Positions 25,963 to 34,695 of a stretch of DNA of 64,000 nucleotides are shown piece by piece. Each line of letters starts with the position of its first letter. Positions within the stretch are counted from its first letter, which is position 1. Made by a program: the position numbers and the translations under genes. Source of the DNA: Pseudomonas sp. GM18 (GTDB lineage: Bacteria; Pseudomonadota; Gammaproteobacteria; Pseudomonadales; Pseudomonadaceae); contig NZ_AKJT01000094.1 of NCBI RefSeq assembly GCF_000282195.1, positions 1 through 64,000 of the forward strand, in the 5' to 3' direction. The notes under the pieces were generated by a model that saw only the letters and a list, made by a program, of their open reading frames with translations, did no database searches and was not told the origin of the DNA.

Positions 25963-27288
25963 ATGGTTAACAATACAAAAATGTCGATAGCCGCTTTAGC
26001 TGTGGTTGTCGGGTCCGGGCCGTCCATGGTGTTTGCGGAAGAAAAACCCGAGGGGTTTATCGAGGGCAGCAGCCTGACGGTGCTCAACCGCAACTTGTAC
26101 TTCAATCGTGATCACCGTGACGGCCAGTCGAGTCCCACCGGCAATGGTTATTCCGAGGCCTGGGCTCACGCGGTTATCAGCAAGTTCGAATCCGGCTTTA
26201 CCCAAGGCACCGTCGGGGTCGGGGTCGATGCGTTTGCGATGATCGGCTTGAAACTCGATACCGGTGACGGGCGCAACGGTGGCCGTAGTTCTTTCGACGT
26301 GTTGCCGGTCGACAGCGATGGTCAGGCGCGGGATGAATACACCAAGGTCGGTGGCGCCGCCAAAGTGCGCGCCTTCGATACCGTGATCAAGGTCGGCGAT
26401 GTGTTCCCCGCCAACCCGGTGGTTGCGGCGGGTGACTCCCGACTGTTGCCGGAAAGCTTCCGGGGTGTCACGGCCACCAACACCAGTATCGAAGGTCTGT
26501 CGGTACAGGGCGGTCGCCTGCATGCGATGAGCCAACCGGTGTCCAGCAACATGCGCGAAAACTTCGCGACCTTCTACGCCGGTCCAGTCAATTCACCGTG
26601 GGTCGGCTATTTCGGTGGCGACTACACGCTGAACAAAAACCTCAGTTTCAGCCTGTATTCCAGTCGCCTCAAGGACGCCTGGAATCAGTACTACGCCGGC
26701 ACCGCATGGACTTATCCGCTGTCGGATGACCTGTCGCTGTTCGGTGGCCTGAACTATTACAAGGCGGTCGACGAAGGCAAACAACTGCTCGGCGAGTTCG
26801 ACAACAACATCTGGAGCGGCCGCGTCGGGGTGAAACTCGGCGCCCACTCCGTTGCCTTGTCGCACCAGCGCAACAACGGTAACGACGACTTCGATTACCT
26901 GCGCCAGTCCGACTCGATCTTCCTCGACAACTCCATCCAGTACAGCGACTTCAACTCGCCCAAGGAACGTTCGTGGATGGTGCGTTACGACCTCGACATG
27001 AGCAGCTATGGCGTGCCGGGTTTGTCGTTCATGACCCGTTACGCCCGTGGCACCGACGCCGACTATTCCAACGCCAACGCCGTGTACATGCGCCGCGATG
27101 CCGACGGCAACCCGCTGACTGACCAGAAGCGCTGGGAGCGCGACATCGAAGTCAAATACGTGGTGCAGAGCGGCTCGCTGAAAGACATGTCTCTGCGTCT
27201 GCGCCAGGCCACCACCCGCGCCACGGCGTTTGAGTCGGATCTGGATGAAGTGCGGGTGATTGTCGAGTATCCGCTGGCGATTCTCTGA
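25963..27288 (+). CDS. OprD-family outer membrane porin
   Basis: A 441-residue precursor with signal peptide (cleavage likely after VFA, residue about 25). OprD-family features: FIEGSSLTVLNRNLYFNRDHRDG at the mature start, repeated amphipathic beta-strands, SWMVRYDLDMSSYGVPGLSFMTRYARGTD, and a C-terminal strand ending VRVIVEYPLAIL. Such 18-stranded porins take up basic amino acids, dipeptides or aromatic acids; the substrate cannot be read from the sequence. AAGGAG lies 7 bases before the ATG at 25963. Monocistronic, with its own terminator. Confidence 0.92.
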   Translation: MVNNTKMSIAALAVVVGSGPSMVFAEEKPEGFIEGSSLTVLNRNLYFNRDHRDGQSSPTGNGYSEAWAHAVISKFESGFTQGTVGVGVDAFAMIGLKLDTGDGRNGGRSSFDVLPVDSDGQARDEYTKVGGAAKVRAFDTVIKVGDVFPANPVVAAGDSRLLPESFRGVTATNTSIEGLSVQGGRLHAMSQPVSSNMRENFATFYAGPVNSPWVGYFGGDYTLNKNLSFSLYSSRLKDAWNQYYAGTAWTYPLSDDLSLFGGLNYYKAVDEGKQLLGEFDNNIWSGRVGVKLGAHSVALSHQRNNGNDDFDYLRQSDSIFLDNSIQYSDFNSPKERSWMVRYDLDMSSYGVPGLSFMTRYARGTDADYSNANAVYMRRDADGNPLTDQKRWERDIEVKYVVQSGSLKDMSLRLRQATTRATAFESDLDEVRVIVEYPLAIL

Positions 27289-27352
27289 CTTCACTGTTTT
27301 GCAAATTCACCTTTAGAAGCTCCTTGCTCCTTTGGTAAGAGGTGAATCTTTT

Positions 27353-27376
27353 GGCGCCCTTCGGGGCGCCTTTTTT
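27353..27376 (+). terminator. Rho-independent terminator after the OprD-like porin
   Basis: Stem GGCGCCC/GGGCGCC, loop TTCG and a TTTTTT tail. An additional inverted repeat (ATTCACCT at 27305, AGGTGAAT at 27340) precedes it. Confidence 0.88.
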
Positions 27377-27405
27377 ATTTGCGCCTGAATGAAGTACCTG
27401 TAGGC

Positions 27406-27504
27406 GCTGCCGAAGGCTCGGGCCGCGTTCGGACGATCTCTTGATTTTGCTTTTCAAGATCAAGATCAAAAGATCGTCCGAACGCGGCCCGAGCCTTCGG
27501 CAGC
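27406..27504. repeat. REPIN-like inverted repeat with 34-bp perfect arms
   Basis: Arms at 27406-27439 and 27471-27504 are perfectly complementary over 34 bases and flank a 31-base AT-rich centre. The outer ends (GCTGCCGAAGGCT) are the common Pseudomonas REP motif. It lies between the porin terminator and a convergent small gene. Confidence 0.85.
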
Positions 27505-27528
27505 TCCAGGGGTTGCGTTGCGGGAGAG

Positions 27529-27909
27529 TTACTCAGCCGGCTGGACGTTATCCAACGCCTGATTCACCGCCAACTCCCCCAACATCACCACTTGCGCAAT
27601 GCCCAGCAAAGTCTTGCGGTGGGTGCCTTCCAGCAGTGCGGCGAAGTCACCGAGCATGACTGTGGCCGAGGACAATGACTCACTGGCATTGGCCAGCAGG
27701 GATTCGGTGTCGGCTTTGGGATTGGCGAAATACATCTGGTTGGGGGTGTAGGGCGTGGCCATGACGTGGGCGGTAGGGTTCAGGTAGTAATCGAGCGCAC
27801 GTTCGGCAGCTTCGTGGAGTTTTTTGGAGTCGATGGTGGTGTAGGGGGATGTTGGGTCGGTGTCCGTAGCTGTGTTTGCTTCGGGAGGGTTCGGCGTTGG
27901 CTTTTTCAT
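27529..27909 (-). CDS. DUF6124-like protein, Pseudomonas-specific
   Basis: A 126-residue cytoplasmic protein. The pattern KPTPNPPE at the start, YTTIDSKKLHEAAERALDYYLNP, a middle segment on nucleotide-like spacing (TDTESLLANASESLSS) and LLGIAQVVMLGELAVNQALD matches a family I know as DUF6124, which is widespread and multicopy in Pseudomonas. No function is known to me. The ATG at 27909 has only a weak RBS. The 357 bp upstream holds a repeated leader-like segment. Confidence 0.75.
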   Translation of the reverse strand: MKKPTPNPPEANTATDTDPTSPYTTIDSKKLHEAAERALDYYLNPTAHVMATPYTPNQMYFANPKADTESLLANASESLSSATVMLGDFAALLEGTHRKTLLGIAQVVMLGELAVNQALDNVQPAE

Positions 27910-28266
27910 GTTGTTGTTACTCTGCTAGATGGTGAAGCTGCCCATTCGGTTCCAATCGAAAGGTGGCAGCTGTACGCAGGCTGGAACCCGGGCAACAGAG
28001 CAAACCCGACAGACTCGAAGTCTCCCGCGCACAGCCGCCATAACGGAGTGCACACCATGAAGGTGCGCAAGCATACGTCATGAAAGGTGCTTTTGCTTTC
28101 TGTTGAGCCGCGGGGTTCCAATCCCGATCGCTGAATTGGCAGCGACGAATACAGGCTAGAGAGCGGGCGTCCGACGGACAACCTGAAAACATTGTGGGAA
28201 GCGTCTGTACTTGCGCCACATCCGTTAAACATTCCGAATTGAAATACGCACTGTGTAGGAGCAGTG
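27910..28266 (-). other. Repeated leader-like segment upstream of the DUF6124-like gene
   Basis: Two related blocks, near 27945-28030 and 28110-28185, share GGTTCCAATC, then TGGCAGC, then TAC-CAGGCT, and each ends with a small hairpin (AGACT-CGA-AGTCT; GTCC-GAC-GGAC). A frame of 123 codons (27917-28288, minus) is open across it, but its Cys/Arg-rich translation does not look like a protein. I suspect a regulatory or mobile repeat. Confidence 0.4.
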
Positions 28267-28599
28267 TCAGCTGCCGCCATTGCGGCAATCGCCAGCCACG
28301 GTGTATTTGATGGTGTTGAGTTGGCCCTTTGAATCTTCATAGGTCATGGCTGTAGGCACCACGGCACAAGCAACTTGCGGCCGCACAACGCTGACCACTT
28401 TGACCACATCCAGTTTCATCCCGTATTCGTAGTCTTTCACCACCGGCGCAGGTTTGCCCTGGTCGGCCGCGTATTGCTCCATGGCTTTGACGTTGGCACT
28501 CAACGCCCTCTCAAACGTCCGGTCACCGCCGCCTTCTGCCAGCGCACTCAACGACATCGCCATCACACCGACGAACGCCATCAACTTAAAAACTTTCAT
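28267..28599 (-). CDS. Small secreted DUF2790 / PtrA-like protein
   Basis: A 110-residue precursor with a signal peptide (MKVFKLMAFVGVMAMSLSALA). The mature N-terminus EGGGDRTFERALSANVKAMEQYAAD is the PtrA N-terminal pattern. The rest, GKPAPVVKDYEYGMKLDVVKVVSVVRPQVACAVVPTAMTYEDSKGQLNTIKYTVAGDC, is the DUF2790 pattern with two cysteines that could form a disulfide. Such genes are often copper- or metal-induced in Pseudomonas, and this one lies near czcCBA. ATG 28599 was chosen over upstream ATGs because it starts the signal peptide and has an AAGG before it. Confidence 0.82.
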   Translation of the reverse strand: MKVFKLMAFVGVMAMSLSALAEGGGDRTFERALSANVKAMEQYAADQGKPAPVVKDYEYGMKLDVVKVVSVVRPQVACAVVPTAMTYEDSKGQLNTIKYTVAGDCRNGGS

Positions 28600-28623
28600 A
28601 TCCAATACCTTCAAATCCAGGCT

Positions 28624-28660
28624 CAAAAAAAAGCCCACCATCGGCATTCGATGACGGGCT
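28624..28660 (-). terminator. Rho-independent terminator after the PtrA-like gene
   Basis: On the minus strand, AGCCC (28660-28656) with inner pairing GTCATCG/CGATGGT closes to GGGCT and is followed by eight T residues. It partly separates the two small PtrA-like genes. Confidence 0.75.
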
Positions 28661-28678
28661 AGTTCAGGTGCGACACGC

Positions 28679-28879
28679 TTACAAGTCTTTGGTCTTGTCG
28701 TCCTTCTTTTCATTCAACACGACGGGGTTGCGCGCCTGTTCTTTGGCAACAAACGCCTCCATCGAACGGTCATTGGCCGCCATCATTTTTTCGAAAGCTC
28801 TGTCGCCGCCACCTTCAGCCAAAACAACAGAAGACATCACCAACGCCGCAGCAAACGCACTCAGTTGTACAAGTTTCAT
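28679..28879 (-). CDS. PtrA-like small periplasmic protein
   Basis: A 66-residue protein with a signal peptide ending VLA at about residue 21. The mature part starts EGGGDRAFEKMMAANDRSMEAF and ends in a charged, lysine-rich tail. This matches the short co-regulatory protein PtrA of P. aeruginosa (about 63 residues), a copper-inducible periplasmic protein encoded next to copRS. It shares the EGGGDR-FE start with the neighbouring DUF2790-like protein, so the two are probably related by duplication. A palindrome (CCTCGTT-N9-AACGAGG, 28888-28910) and a motif shared with czcC lie upstream. Confidence 0.75.
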   Translation of the reverse strand: MKLVQLSAFAAALVMSSVVLAEGGGDRAFEKMMAANDRSMEAFVAKEQARNPVVLNEKKDDKTKDL

Positions 28880-28887
28880 GTTTGATT

Positions 28888-28910
28888 CCTCGTTTAATTA
28901 ACTAACGAGG
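28888..28910. promoter_or_regulatory. Palindrome upstream of the PtrA-like gene
   Basis: CCTCGTT, nine AT-rich bases (TAATTAACT), AACGAGG. It ends 9 bases before the ATG, so it covers the RBS zone and could be an operator or a leader hairpin. Confidence 0.4.
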
Positions 28911-28951
28911 TCAAGGTAACAATCCGAACCTTTCATGACGGTGGCGCGCAA

Positions 28952-28967
28952 ATTACATATCCGTTAT
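28952..28967 (-). promoter_or_regulatory. Candidate metal-response box, copy 1
   Basis: ATTACATATCCGTTAT on the plus strand, 15 of 16 identical to 34773-34788 upstream of czcC and in the same orientation and similar distance to the downstream leftward gene. It may bind the OmpR-type regulator encoded at 35163. Confidence 0.5.
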
Positions 28968-28999
28968 GTGGCCACAGGGGATATGTCTGAAACATTGGC

Positions 29000-31900
29000 T
29001 TATGGGGTGGGACTCACCTCCTCATCCCGCCGATGCGCCAACTGATACAGCGCGGGCAGTATCAGCAGCGTGAGGATGGTCGAGGACAGAATCCCGCCAA
29101 TCACCACCGTCGCCAACGGACGTTGCACCTCGGCACCCGTGCCGGTCGCCAAAGCCATGGGAATGAAGCCCAGGGACGCGACCAGCGCCGTCATCAACAC
29201 CGGGCGTAGACGCGTGAGCGCTCCCTCATTGATCGCATCACTGAGTGAACGCCCCTCCTCCCGCAAATTGCGGATAAACGCGATCATCACCAAGCCGTTG
29301 AGCACCGCCACCCCCGAAAGCGCAATGAAACCGACGCCCGCCGAGATCGACAGCGGAATGTCCCGCAGCCACAACGCCATGACGCCACCCGTCAACGCAA
29401 ACGGAATCCCGGTGAACACCAGCAAGCCGTCCTTGAGGTTGTTGAACATCATGAACAGCAGCCCGAACACCAACAGCAAGGCCACCGGCACCACGATCTG
29501 CAAGCGCTTGGCCGCCGACTGCAACTGCTCGAACTGCCCGCCCCAATTGGTCCAGTAACCCGCCGGAACCTGAACATCGCGCTCGATCACCTCTCCGGCC
29601 TCTTTAACGAAGGAGCCAATATCCCGCCCACGCACGTTGGCGCTGACGATCACCAGCCGCTTGCCGTTTTCGCGGCTAACCTGATTCGGCCCGAGCACCA
29701 GATCAAGGCTGGCGACGTCCTTGAGGGCAATGAAACCAATCTGATCGGCCGCGCCATTCAGGGGCGCTGGCACCGGAATCAACAACGCCGACAAACCTTC
29801 GATGTCCTTGCGCATGGCATCGGACAAACGCACCACCATGTCGAAACGCCGATCGCCTTCATACAGTGTCCCGGCCTGGCGCCCGCCGACCGCCACCGCA
29901 ATGGTGTCTTGCACGTCGCCGACGTTGAGCCCGTAACGCGCCGCCTTGTCGCGGTCGATGTTGATGGTCAGCACCGGCAGGCCGGTGGTTTGCTCGACCT
30001 TGACCTCGGATGCGCCGTTGACCTTCTGCATGGCGGTGGCGATCTTCGCCGCCGTGGCGTTGAGCACGTCCATGTCATCCCCGAACACCTTGACCGCCAC
30101 ATCGCTGCGCACACCGGAGATCAGTTCGTTGAAGCGCAACTGGATCGGCTGCGACAGTTCATAGTTGCTGCCCGGCAGCGTCGCGGCGGCTTGTTGCAGT
30201 TCGGCCATCAGAGTCTCGCGGGACTTGCCCGGATCCGGCCACTGCTCTTTCGGCTTGAGCATCACGTAGCTGTCGGAGATGTTCGGCGGCATCGGGTCGG
30301 AGGCGATTTCGGCGGTGCCGGTACGGGCGAACACGCGCTCGACTTCCGGCACCTTGTTGAGGATCAAGGTCTCCAGACGCTGCTGCATATCCACCGATTG
30401 CGTGAGGCTGGTGCCCGGCACGCGTAACGCTTGCAAGGCAAAATCGCCCTCACTGAGGCTTGGCACAAACTCGCTGCCCATGCGGCTGGTGAGCACGCCG
30501 CTGAGCACAATCACAGCCAGCGCCGCACTCACCGCCATGGCGCGATGGGACATCACCCACGCCAGCGCCGGCGCATAAACGCGACGCGCGACGCGCATGA
30601 CCACGCCCTCTTCTTCCTTGACCTTGCCGGTGACAAACAGCGCGATGGCCGCCGGCACAAAGGTCACCGACAACAGCATGGCGCCCAACAGCGCGATGAC
30701 CACCGTAAAGGCCATCGGGTGGAACATTTTTCCTTCGACACCGCTCAGGGCGAAGATTGGCAGGTACACGACCATGATGATCAACTGGCCGAAAATCAGC
30801 GGCCGCCGCGCTTCTTTGGCGGCCGCGAATACTTCGTGGAAACGCTCGGAGCGGCTCAGCAAACGCCCGTGATGTTGCTGCGCATGGGCCAGCCGTCGCA
30901 GGGTGTTTTCGACGATCACCACCGCGCCGTCGACGATGATGCCGAAGTCGAGGGCGCCGAGGCTCATCAGGTTGGCGCTGACTTTGTTGGTGAACATGCC
31001 GGTGAAGGTGAACAGCATCGACAGCGGAATGACCATCGCGGTGATCAACGCCGCGCGGATGTTGCCCAGGAACAGGAACAGAATCGCGATGACCAGAATC
31101 GCCCCTTCCACCAGGTTCTTTTTCACCGTGGCGATGGCCTTGTCCACCAGGTGCGTGCGGTCATACACCGGCACCGCGATCACGCCTTTGGGCAGGGAAC
31201 GATTGATCTGTTCAAGCCTGGTCGCCACTGCCTGGGAGACCGTTCGGCTGTTTTCGCCGATCAGCATGAACACCGTGCCCAGTACCACTTCGCGACCGTT
31301 TTCGGTGGCGGCACCGGTACGCAGTTCGCGGCCGATGTCTACGGTCGCGACGTTCTTGATCCGGATCGGCGTCCCGTCGACATTGGCCATCACGATATTG
31401 GCGATGTCGTCGGTGCTCGCCACTTGCCCGGGCGCGCGAATCAGCAACTGCTCGCCGCTGCGCTCGATGTAACCGGCGCCGACGTTGGCGTTGTTGCGCT
31501 CCAGCGCCGTGACCAGATCGGTGAGGGTCAGTTTGTAAGCCGCCAGCCGTTTCGGGTCGGGGGCGATCTGGTATTCCTTGGCGAATCCGCCGATGGTGTT
31601 GATCTCGGCCACACCGGGCACGTTGCGCAATTGCGGCTTGATGATCCAGTCCTGAATCACCCGCAAATCGGTTGGCGTGTAGGCGGTTCCATCGTCCTTC
31701 AGCGCACCGTCCTGCGCCTCCACCGTCCACAGGAAAATCTCCCCGAGCCCGGTGGAAATCGGCCCCATCAGCGCTTGCGCACCCTCGGGCAATTGCTCCC
31801 TGGCGATCTGCAAGCGCTCGTTGACCAATTGCCGGGCGAAGAACAGATCGGTGCCGTCCTTGAAGATCACCGTGACTTGCGACAGCCCCGAACGCGACAG

Positions 31901-32152
31901 CGAACGGGTCTGCTCCAGCGCCGGCAAACCGGCCATGGCGGTTTCAATCGGGAAGGTGATGCGCTGCTCGGTTTCCAGCGGCGAGAACCCGGCCGCGCCG
32001 GTGTTGATTTGCACCTGGACGTTGGTGATGTCGGGCACGGCGTCGATCGGCAGTTTTTGGTAACTGGCGATGCCGAGGCCGGCCATGAGGAGAACGGCGA
32101 GCAGCACGATGATGCGCTGCTCGATGGCAAACTGGATCAGGCGTTCGAACAT
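29000..32152 (-). CDS. czcA: Heavy-metal RND efflux pump CzcA
   Basis: A 1050-residue inner-membrane proton-driven pump of the HME-RND family. The helix-4 motif DFGIIVDGAVVIVEN carries D402, D408 and E415, identical in position to CzcA of Cupriavidus and typical of the Co/Zn/Cd-exporting subgroup rather than the Cu/Ag type. The N-terminal VPDITNVQVQINTGAAGFSPLETEQRITFPIE is also typical. It forms a tripartite complex with CzcB and CzcC. It is the last gene of the leftward czcCBA operon, 40 bp after czcB. No histidine-rich extension is present. Confidence 0.95.
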   Translation of the reverse strand: MFERLIQFAIEQRIIVLLAVLLMAGLGIASYQKLPIDAVPDITNVQVQINTGAAGFSPLETEQRITFPIETAMAGLPALEQTRSLSRSGLSQVTVIFKDGTDLFFARQLVNERLQIAREQLPEGAQALMGPISTGLGEIFLWTVEAQDGALKDDGTAYTPTDLRVIQDWIIKPQLRNVPGVAEINTIGGFAKEYQIAPDPKRLAAYKLTLTDLVTALERNNANVGAGYIERSGEQLLIRAPGQVASTDDIANIVMANVDGTPIRIKNVATVDIGRELRTGAATENGREVVLGTVFMLIGENSRTVSQAVATRLEQINRSLPKGVIAVPVYDRTHLVDKAIATVKKNLVEGAILVIAILFLFLGNIRAALITAMVIPLSMLFTFTGMFTNKVSANLMSLGALDFGIIVDGAVVIVENTLRRLAHAQQHHGRLLSRSERFHEVFAAAKEARRPLIFGQLIIMVVYLPIFALSGVEGKMFHPMAFTVVIALLGAMLLSVTFVPAAIALFVTGKVKEEEGVVMRVARRVYAPALAWVMSHRAMAVSAALAVIVLSGVLTSRMGSEFVPSLSEGDFALQALRVPGTSLTQSVDMQQRLETLILNKVPEVERVFARTGTAEIASDPMPPNISDSYVMLKPKEQWPDPGKSRETLMAELQQAAATLPGSNYELSQPIQLRFNELISGVRSDVAVKVFGDDMDVLNATAAKIATAMQKVNGASEVKVEQTTGLPVLTINIDRDKAARYGLNVGDVQDTIAVAVGGRQAGTLYEGDRRFDMVVRLSDAMRKDIEGLSALLIPVPAPLNGAADQIGFIALKDVASLDLVLGPNQVSRENGKRLVIVSANVRGRDIGSFVKEAGEVIERDVQVPAGYWTNWGGQFEQLQSAAKRLQIVVPVALLLVFGLLFMMFNNLKDGLLVFTGIPFALTGGVMALWLRDIPLSISAGVGFIALSGVAVLNGLVMIAFIRNLREEGRSLSDAINEGALTRLRPVLMTALVASLGFIPMALATGTGAEVQRPLATVVIGGILSSTILTLLILPALYQLAHRRDEEVSPTP

Positions 32153-32192
32153 GAGAACCTTCCGGTCGAGGTTGACGGATCAGTGGGAGCCT

Positions 32193-33386
32193 TCAATGAG
32201 AGTGCTCGGCCGAGGCTTTGCCCAATTCCGATTTGAGGACGAAGCTGCCGGCACTGGCGACTTGCACGCCCGGCTCCAGCCCTTGGGTGACTTCCACCAA
32301 GCCGGCCGCGCGACTGCCCAGCTCCACCGCTTGCGCCTTGAAGCCGTCGTCGGTGCGCACGAACACTGTGGGTTTGTCCTCGACGGTCTGGATTGCGCTT
32401 TCAGGTACGGCGACCCTGGCCTGACGACTGTCGGTCGCAACCAGCGCGGTGACGAACAGGCCGGGGCGCCACGAGCCTTGCGGATTTTCCAAGGTCACGC
32501 GGACCGTTGCAGTGCGGGTCTGTTCACCGAGCAAACTGCCGACGTAGGCTACGGTGCCGGCGACTTCGGCATTGAGTTCCGGGGCGCTGACGGTGACCGG
32601 TTTGCCCACTTGCACCTTGGTCAGATCCTTGGGCGAAACGCCGAACGTCACCCACACCCGCGACAGGTCAGAGAGCGTAAACGCCGCCGTGGTTTCATCG
32701 ACCACCTCCCCCGGCGTCAGGTGTTTTTCCACCACCACACCGTCGAACGGCGCGCGCAGTTCATAGCGATTGCCGCCGGTGGCGACCACGCTGCCACTGA
32801 GCACGCTGATTTTTTGCCGCGCATTGGTCAGGGCAATTTCGGCTTCTTCCAATGCTTGGCGTGCCAGAAGGAAATCCTGCTCGGCGGAGATCTTGTCCTG
32901 CCACAGTTTTTTCTCGCGTTCGTAGGTGGTGCGCGCCAAGGTCAGGCGACGCTGCGCGGCAGCCTGTTCGCTGCGCTGATCGGAGATCTGCTGACTGGCA
33001 ATCACCGCCAGCAACTGGCCCTTCTTCACCGGCTGCCCAAGATTGACCGACACCGACTCGACCACGCCGGGCACCCGAGGCACCACGTGCGCGGTACGGT
33101 CTTCGTCAAAGCGCACTTCGCCAGGGAACGGCAAGCCGAGGCTGATGTTCTGCGCCCGCGCTTCGGCCAGTTGAATGCCCGCCGCTGCGATCTGTTCAGT
33201 GCTCAGCTCCAGGTGCCCCTCTTCTGTATGTTCACCGTCGGCTGCTGCGCCTTCTTCAGCATGACCGGCGTGTTCCGCCGCTTCATCGGCGTGAGCGTCG
33301 ATGGACGCATTACCCGGCCACAGCGAGCCAATACCAATGCCCAGCGCCAACGTCGCCGCAGCCACCACGATCAATTTTTTTTCCAT
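32193..33386 (-). CDS. czcB: Periplasmic adaptor CzcB
   Basis: A 397-residue membrane-fusion protein. It has one N-terminal membrane anchor, then a His/Glu-rich segment (DAHADEAAEHAGHAEEGAAADGEHTEEGH) likely to bind metal, then lipoyl/hairpin/beta-barrel domains. The C-terminus ends in EHSH. RBS GAGGAG precedes ATG 33386; an eight-codon upstream extension is excluded for lack of RBS. It links CzcA to CzcC. Confidence 0.93.
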   Translation of the reverse strand: MEKKLIVVAAATLALGIGIGSLWPGNASIDAHADEAAEHAGHAEEGAAADGEHTEEGHLELSTEQIAAAGIQLAEARAQNISLGLPFPGEVRFDEDRTAHVVPRVPGVVESVSVNLGQPVKKGQLLAVIASQQISDQRSEQAAAQRRLTLARTTYEREKKLWQDKISAEQDFLLARQALEEAEIALTNARQKISVLSGSVVATGGNRYELRAPFDGVVVEKHLTPGEVVDETTAAFTLSDLSRVWVTFGVSPKDLTKVQVGKPVTVSAPELNAEVAGTVAYVGSLLGEQTRTATVRVTLENPQGSWRPGLFVTALVATDSRQARVAVPESAIQTVEDKPTVFVRTDDGFKAQAVELGSRAAGLVEVTQGLEPGVQVASAGSFVLKSELGKASAEHSH

Positions 33387-33435
33387 GGAAACTCCTCTGC
33401 GCCATGCCATCGCGCAGTGATTTGAAAGATGAAAT

Positions 33436-34695
33436 TCAAGGGCTGACGGTGAGGTCGCCGAAGATCCGTTCGATGCGTACTCGCGCGTCCGTCGCCTCGC
33501 TGACGGCCTGGATGTATTGGCTGCGTGCGCTGATCAGGGTGCGCTGGGCGTCGAGCACGTCGAGGAAGCCGAACTTGCCCATTTCGAAGCCGCGCGTGGC
33601 GCTATCGACCGCACTTTGCGCGGCGGGCAGGATGGTCTGGTTGAACGCTTCGACTTCGCCGTTGGCGGTCTGCCATTGCTCAAGGGTGGTCTGGATTTCC
33701 GTGCGCAGACGCAGCTCGGTGGCGTTGCGCAGATCCCGCGCCTGATCGCTGCGCCGGGCTGCCGCCAGCACGTTGCCCTGATTGCGGTTGAACAGCGGAA
33801 TCGGCATCGACAGCCCGACCACGTTGACCCGCTCGCGCTCGGTTTCGCTGTATTGGCTGCCAATGCTCACGGTCAGGTCGGGAAAGCGTTGCGACTTTTC
33901 CAGACCCAATGAGGCCTCGCGCTGATCGATCTGCAATTTGGCCAGACGCAGTTCGGCGGTCTCGTTCAGGCGCTCCAGCAATCGGCTCGCCGGTGGCACG
34001 GTGGGCATGCTTTGCGTGGCCGCTTGCACGGTGGTCGAGGTTGGCAACGGTGCGCCCATGACCTGCGCCAATTGTTGGTAGGCGTTGGCCTGATCGCGTT
34101 CGGCGCGGCTCAGCTCCAGGCGCACTTCGGAAAGTTGCACTTGCGCCCTGGTGCCTTCGACTGGCGATGATTTACCGGCCTCGATGCGTCCTTGGGCGAC
34201 GCGCAAACCGTGTTCGGCGAGTTGCAGCGACTGACGGGACAACTGCAAGCGTTGTTGCGCGGTCCGGGCGCTGTTGAACGCCTGAATCACATCGGCGCGT
34301 AAGGCATTGCGCTTGCGCTCCCATTCGATCCCGGCGGCGTCCTGCGCGCGGCTGGCGACGTCGATCCGTGCGCCACGTTTGCCGCCCAGTTCGATCGGTT
34401 GGCTGAGCATCAGCGTGGTGGTTCGCGAATCGCGCCGGGTGTCTTCAGCCTCCCATGACACTTCGGGGTTGGGGATCAGACCGGCCTGTTTGCGCTCACC
34501 CTCGGCGATGCCGATTTCCCATTGCGCAGCCGCCAGATCCGGGTTACCGGCGAATGCCGTTTGCAGGGCTTGATCGAGGGTCAGGGTCGATGCATGCACA
34601 AGACCCGTGCCGGCCAGCAACACAACGCTGGCCGTCACTGTCCTCGCTGTTTTTTTCAGGCGTGATCGCGCCGTCCGTTCTTTTAAACCGGGCAA
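33436..34695 (-). CDS. czcC: Outer-membrane factor CzcC
   Basis: About 419 residues, a TolC-like outer membrane channel with signal peptide (hydrophobic VTASVVLLAGTGLVHA) and two outer-membrane-efflux repeats rich in heptad helices. No ATG is available near the signal peptide. I chose TTG 34695 because AAAGGAAG sits 6 bases upstream; TTG 34716 lacks an RBS, and a GTG inside the charged n-region is the other option. It is the first gene of czcCBA and lies about 80 bp from the shared candidate box. Confidence 0.85.
   Translation of the reverse strand: MPGLKERTARSRLKKTARTVTASVVLLAGTGLVHASTLTLDQALQTAFAGNPDLAAAQWEIGIAEGERKQAGLIPNPEVSWEAEDTRRDSRTTTLMLSQPIELGGKRGARIDVASRAQDAAGIEWERKRNALRADVIQAFNSARTAQQRLQLSRQSLQLAEHGLRVAQGRIEAGKSSPVEGTRAQVQLSEVRLELSRAERDQANAYQQLAQVMGAPLPTSTTVQAATQSMPTVPPASRLLERLNETAELRLAKLQIDQREASLGLEKSQRFPDLTVSIGSQYSETERERVNVVGLSMPIPLFNRNQGNVLAAARRSDQARDLRNATELRLRTEIQTTLEQWQTANGEVEAFNQTILPAAQSAVDSATRGFEMGKFGFLDVLDAQRTLISARSQYIQAVSEATDARVRIERIFGDLTVSP

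Noticed and set aside
27917..28288. 123-codon open frame upstream of the DUF6124-like gene
   Set aside because: Cys/Arg/Ser-rich translation without pattern, and it lies in repeated leader-like DNA with hairpins.
30431..32236. 601-codon open frame antisense to czcA
   Set aside because: The opposite strand encodes a complete CzcA with all signature residues; this frame is its shadow.
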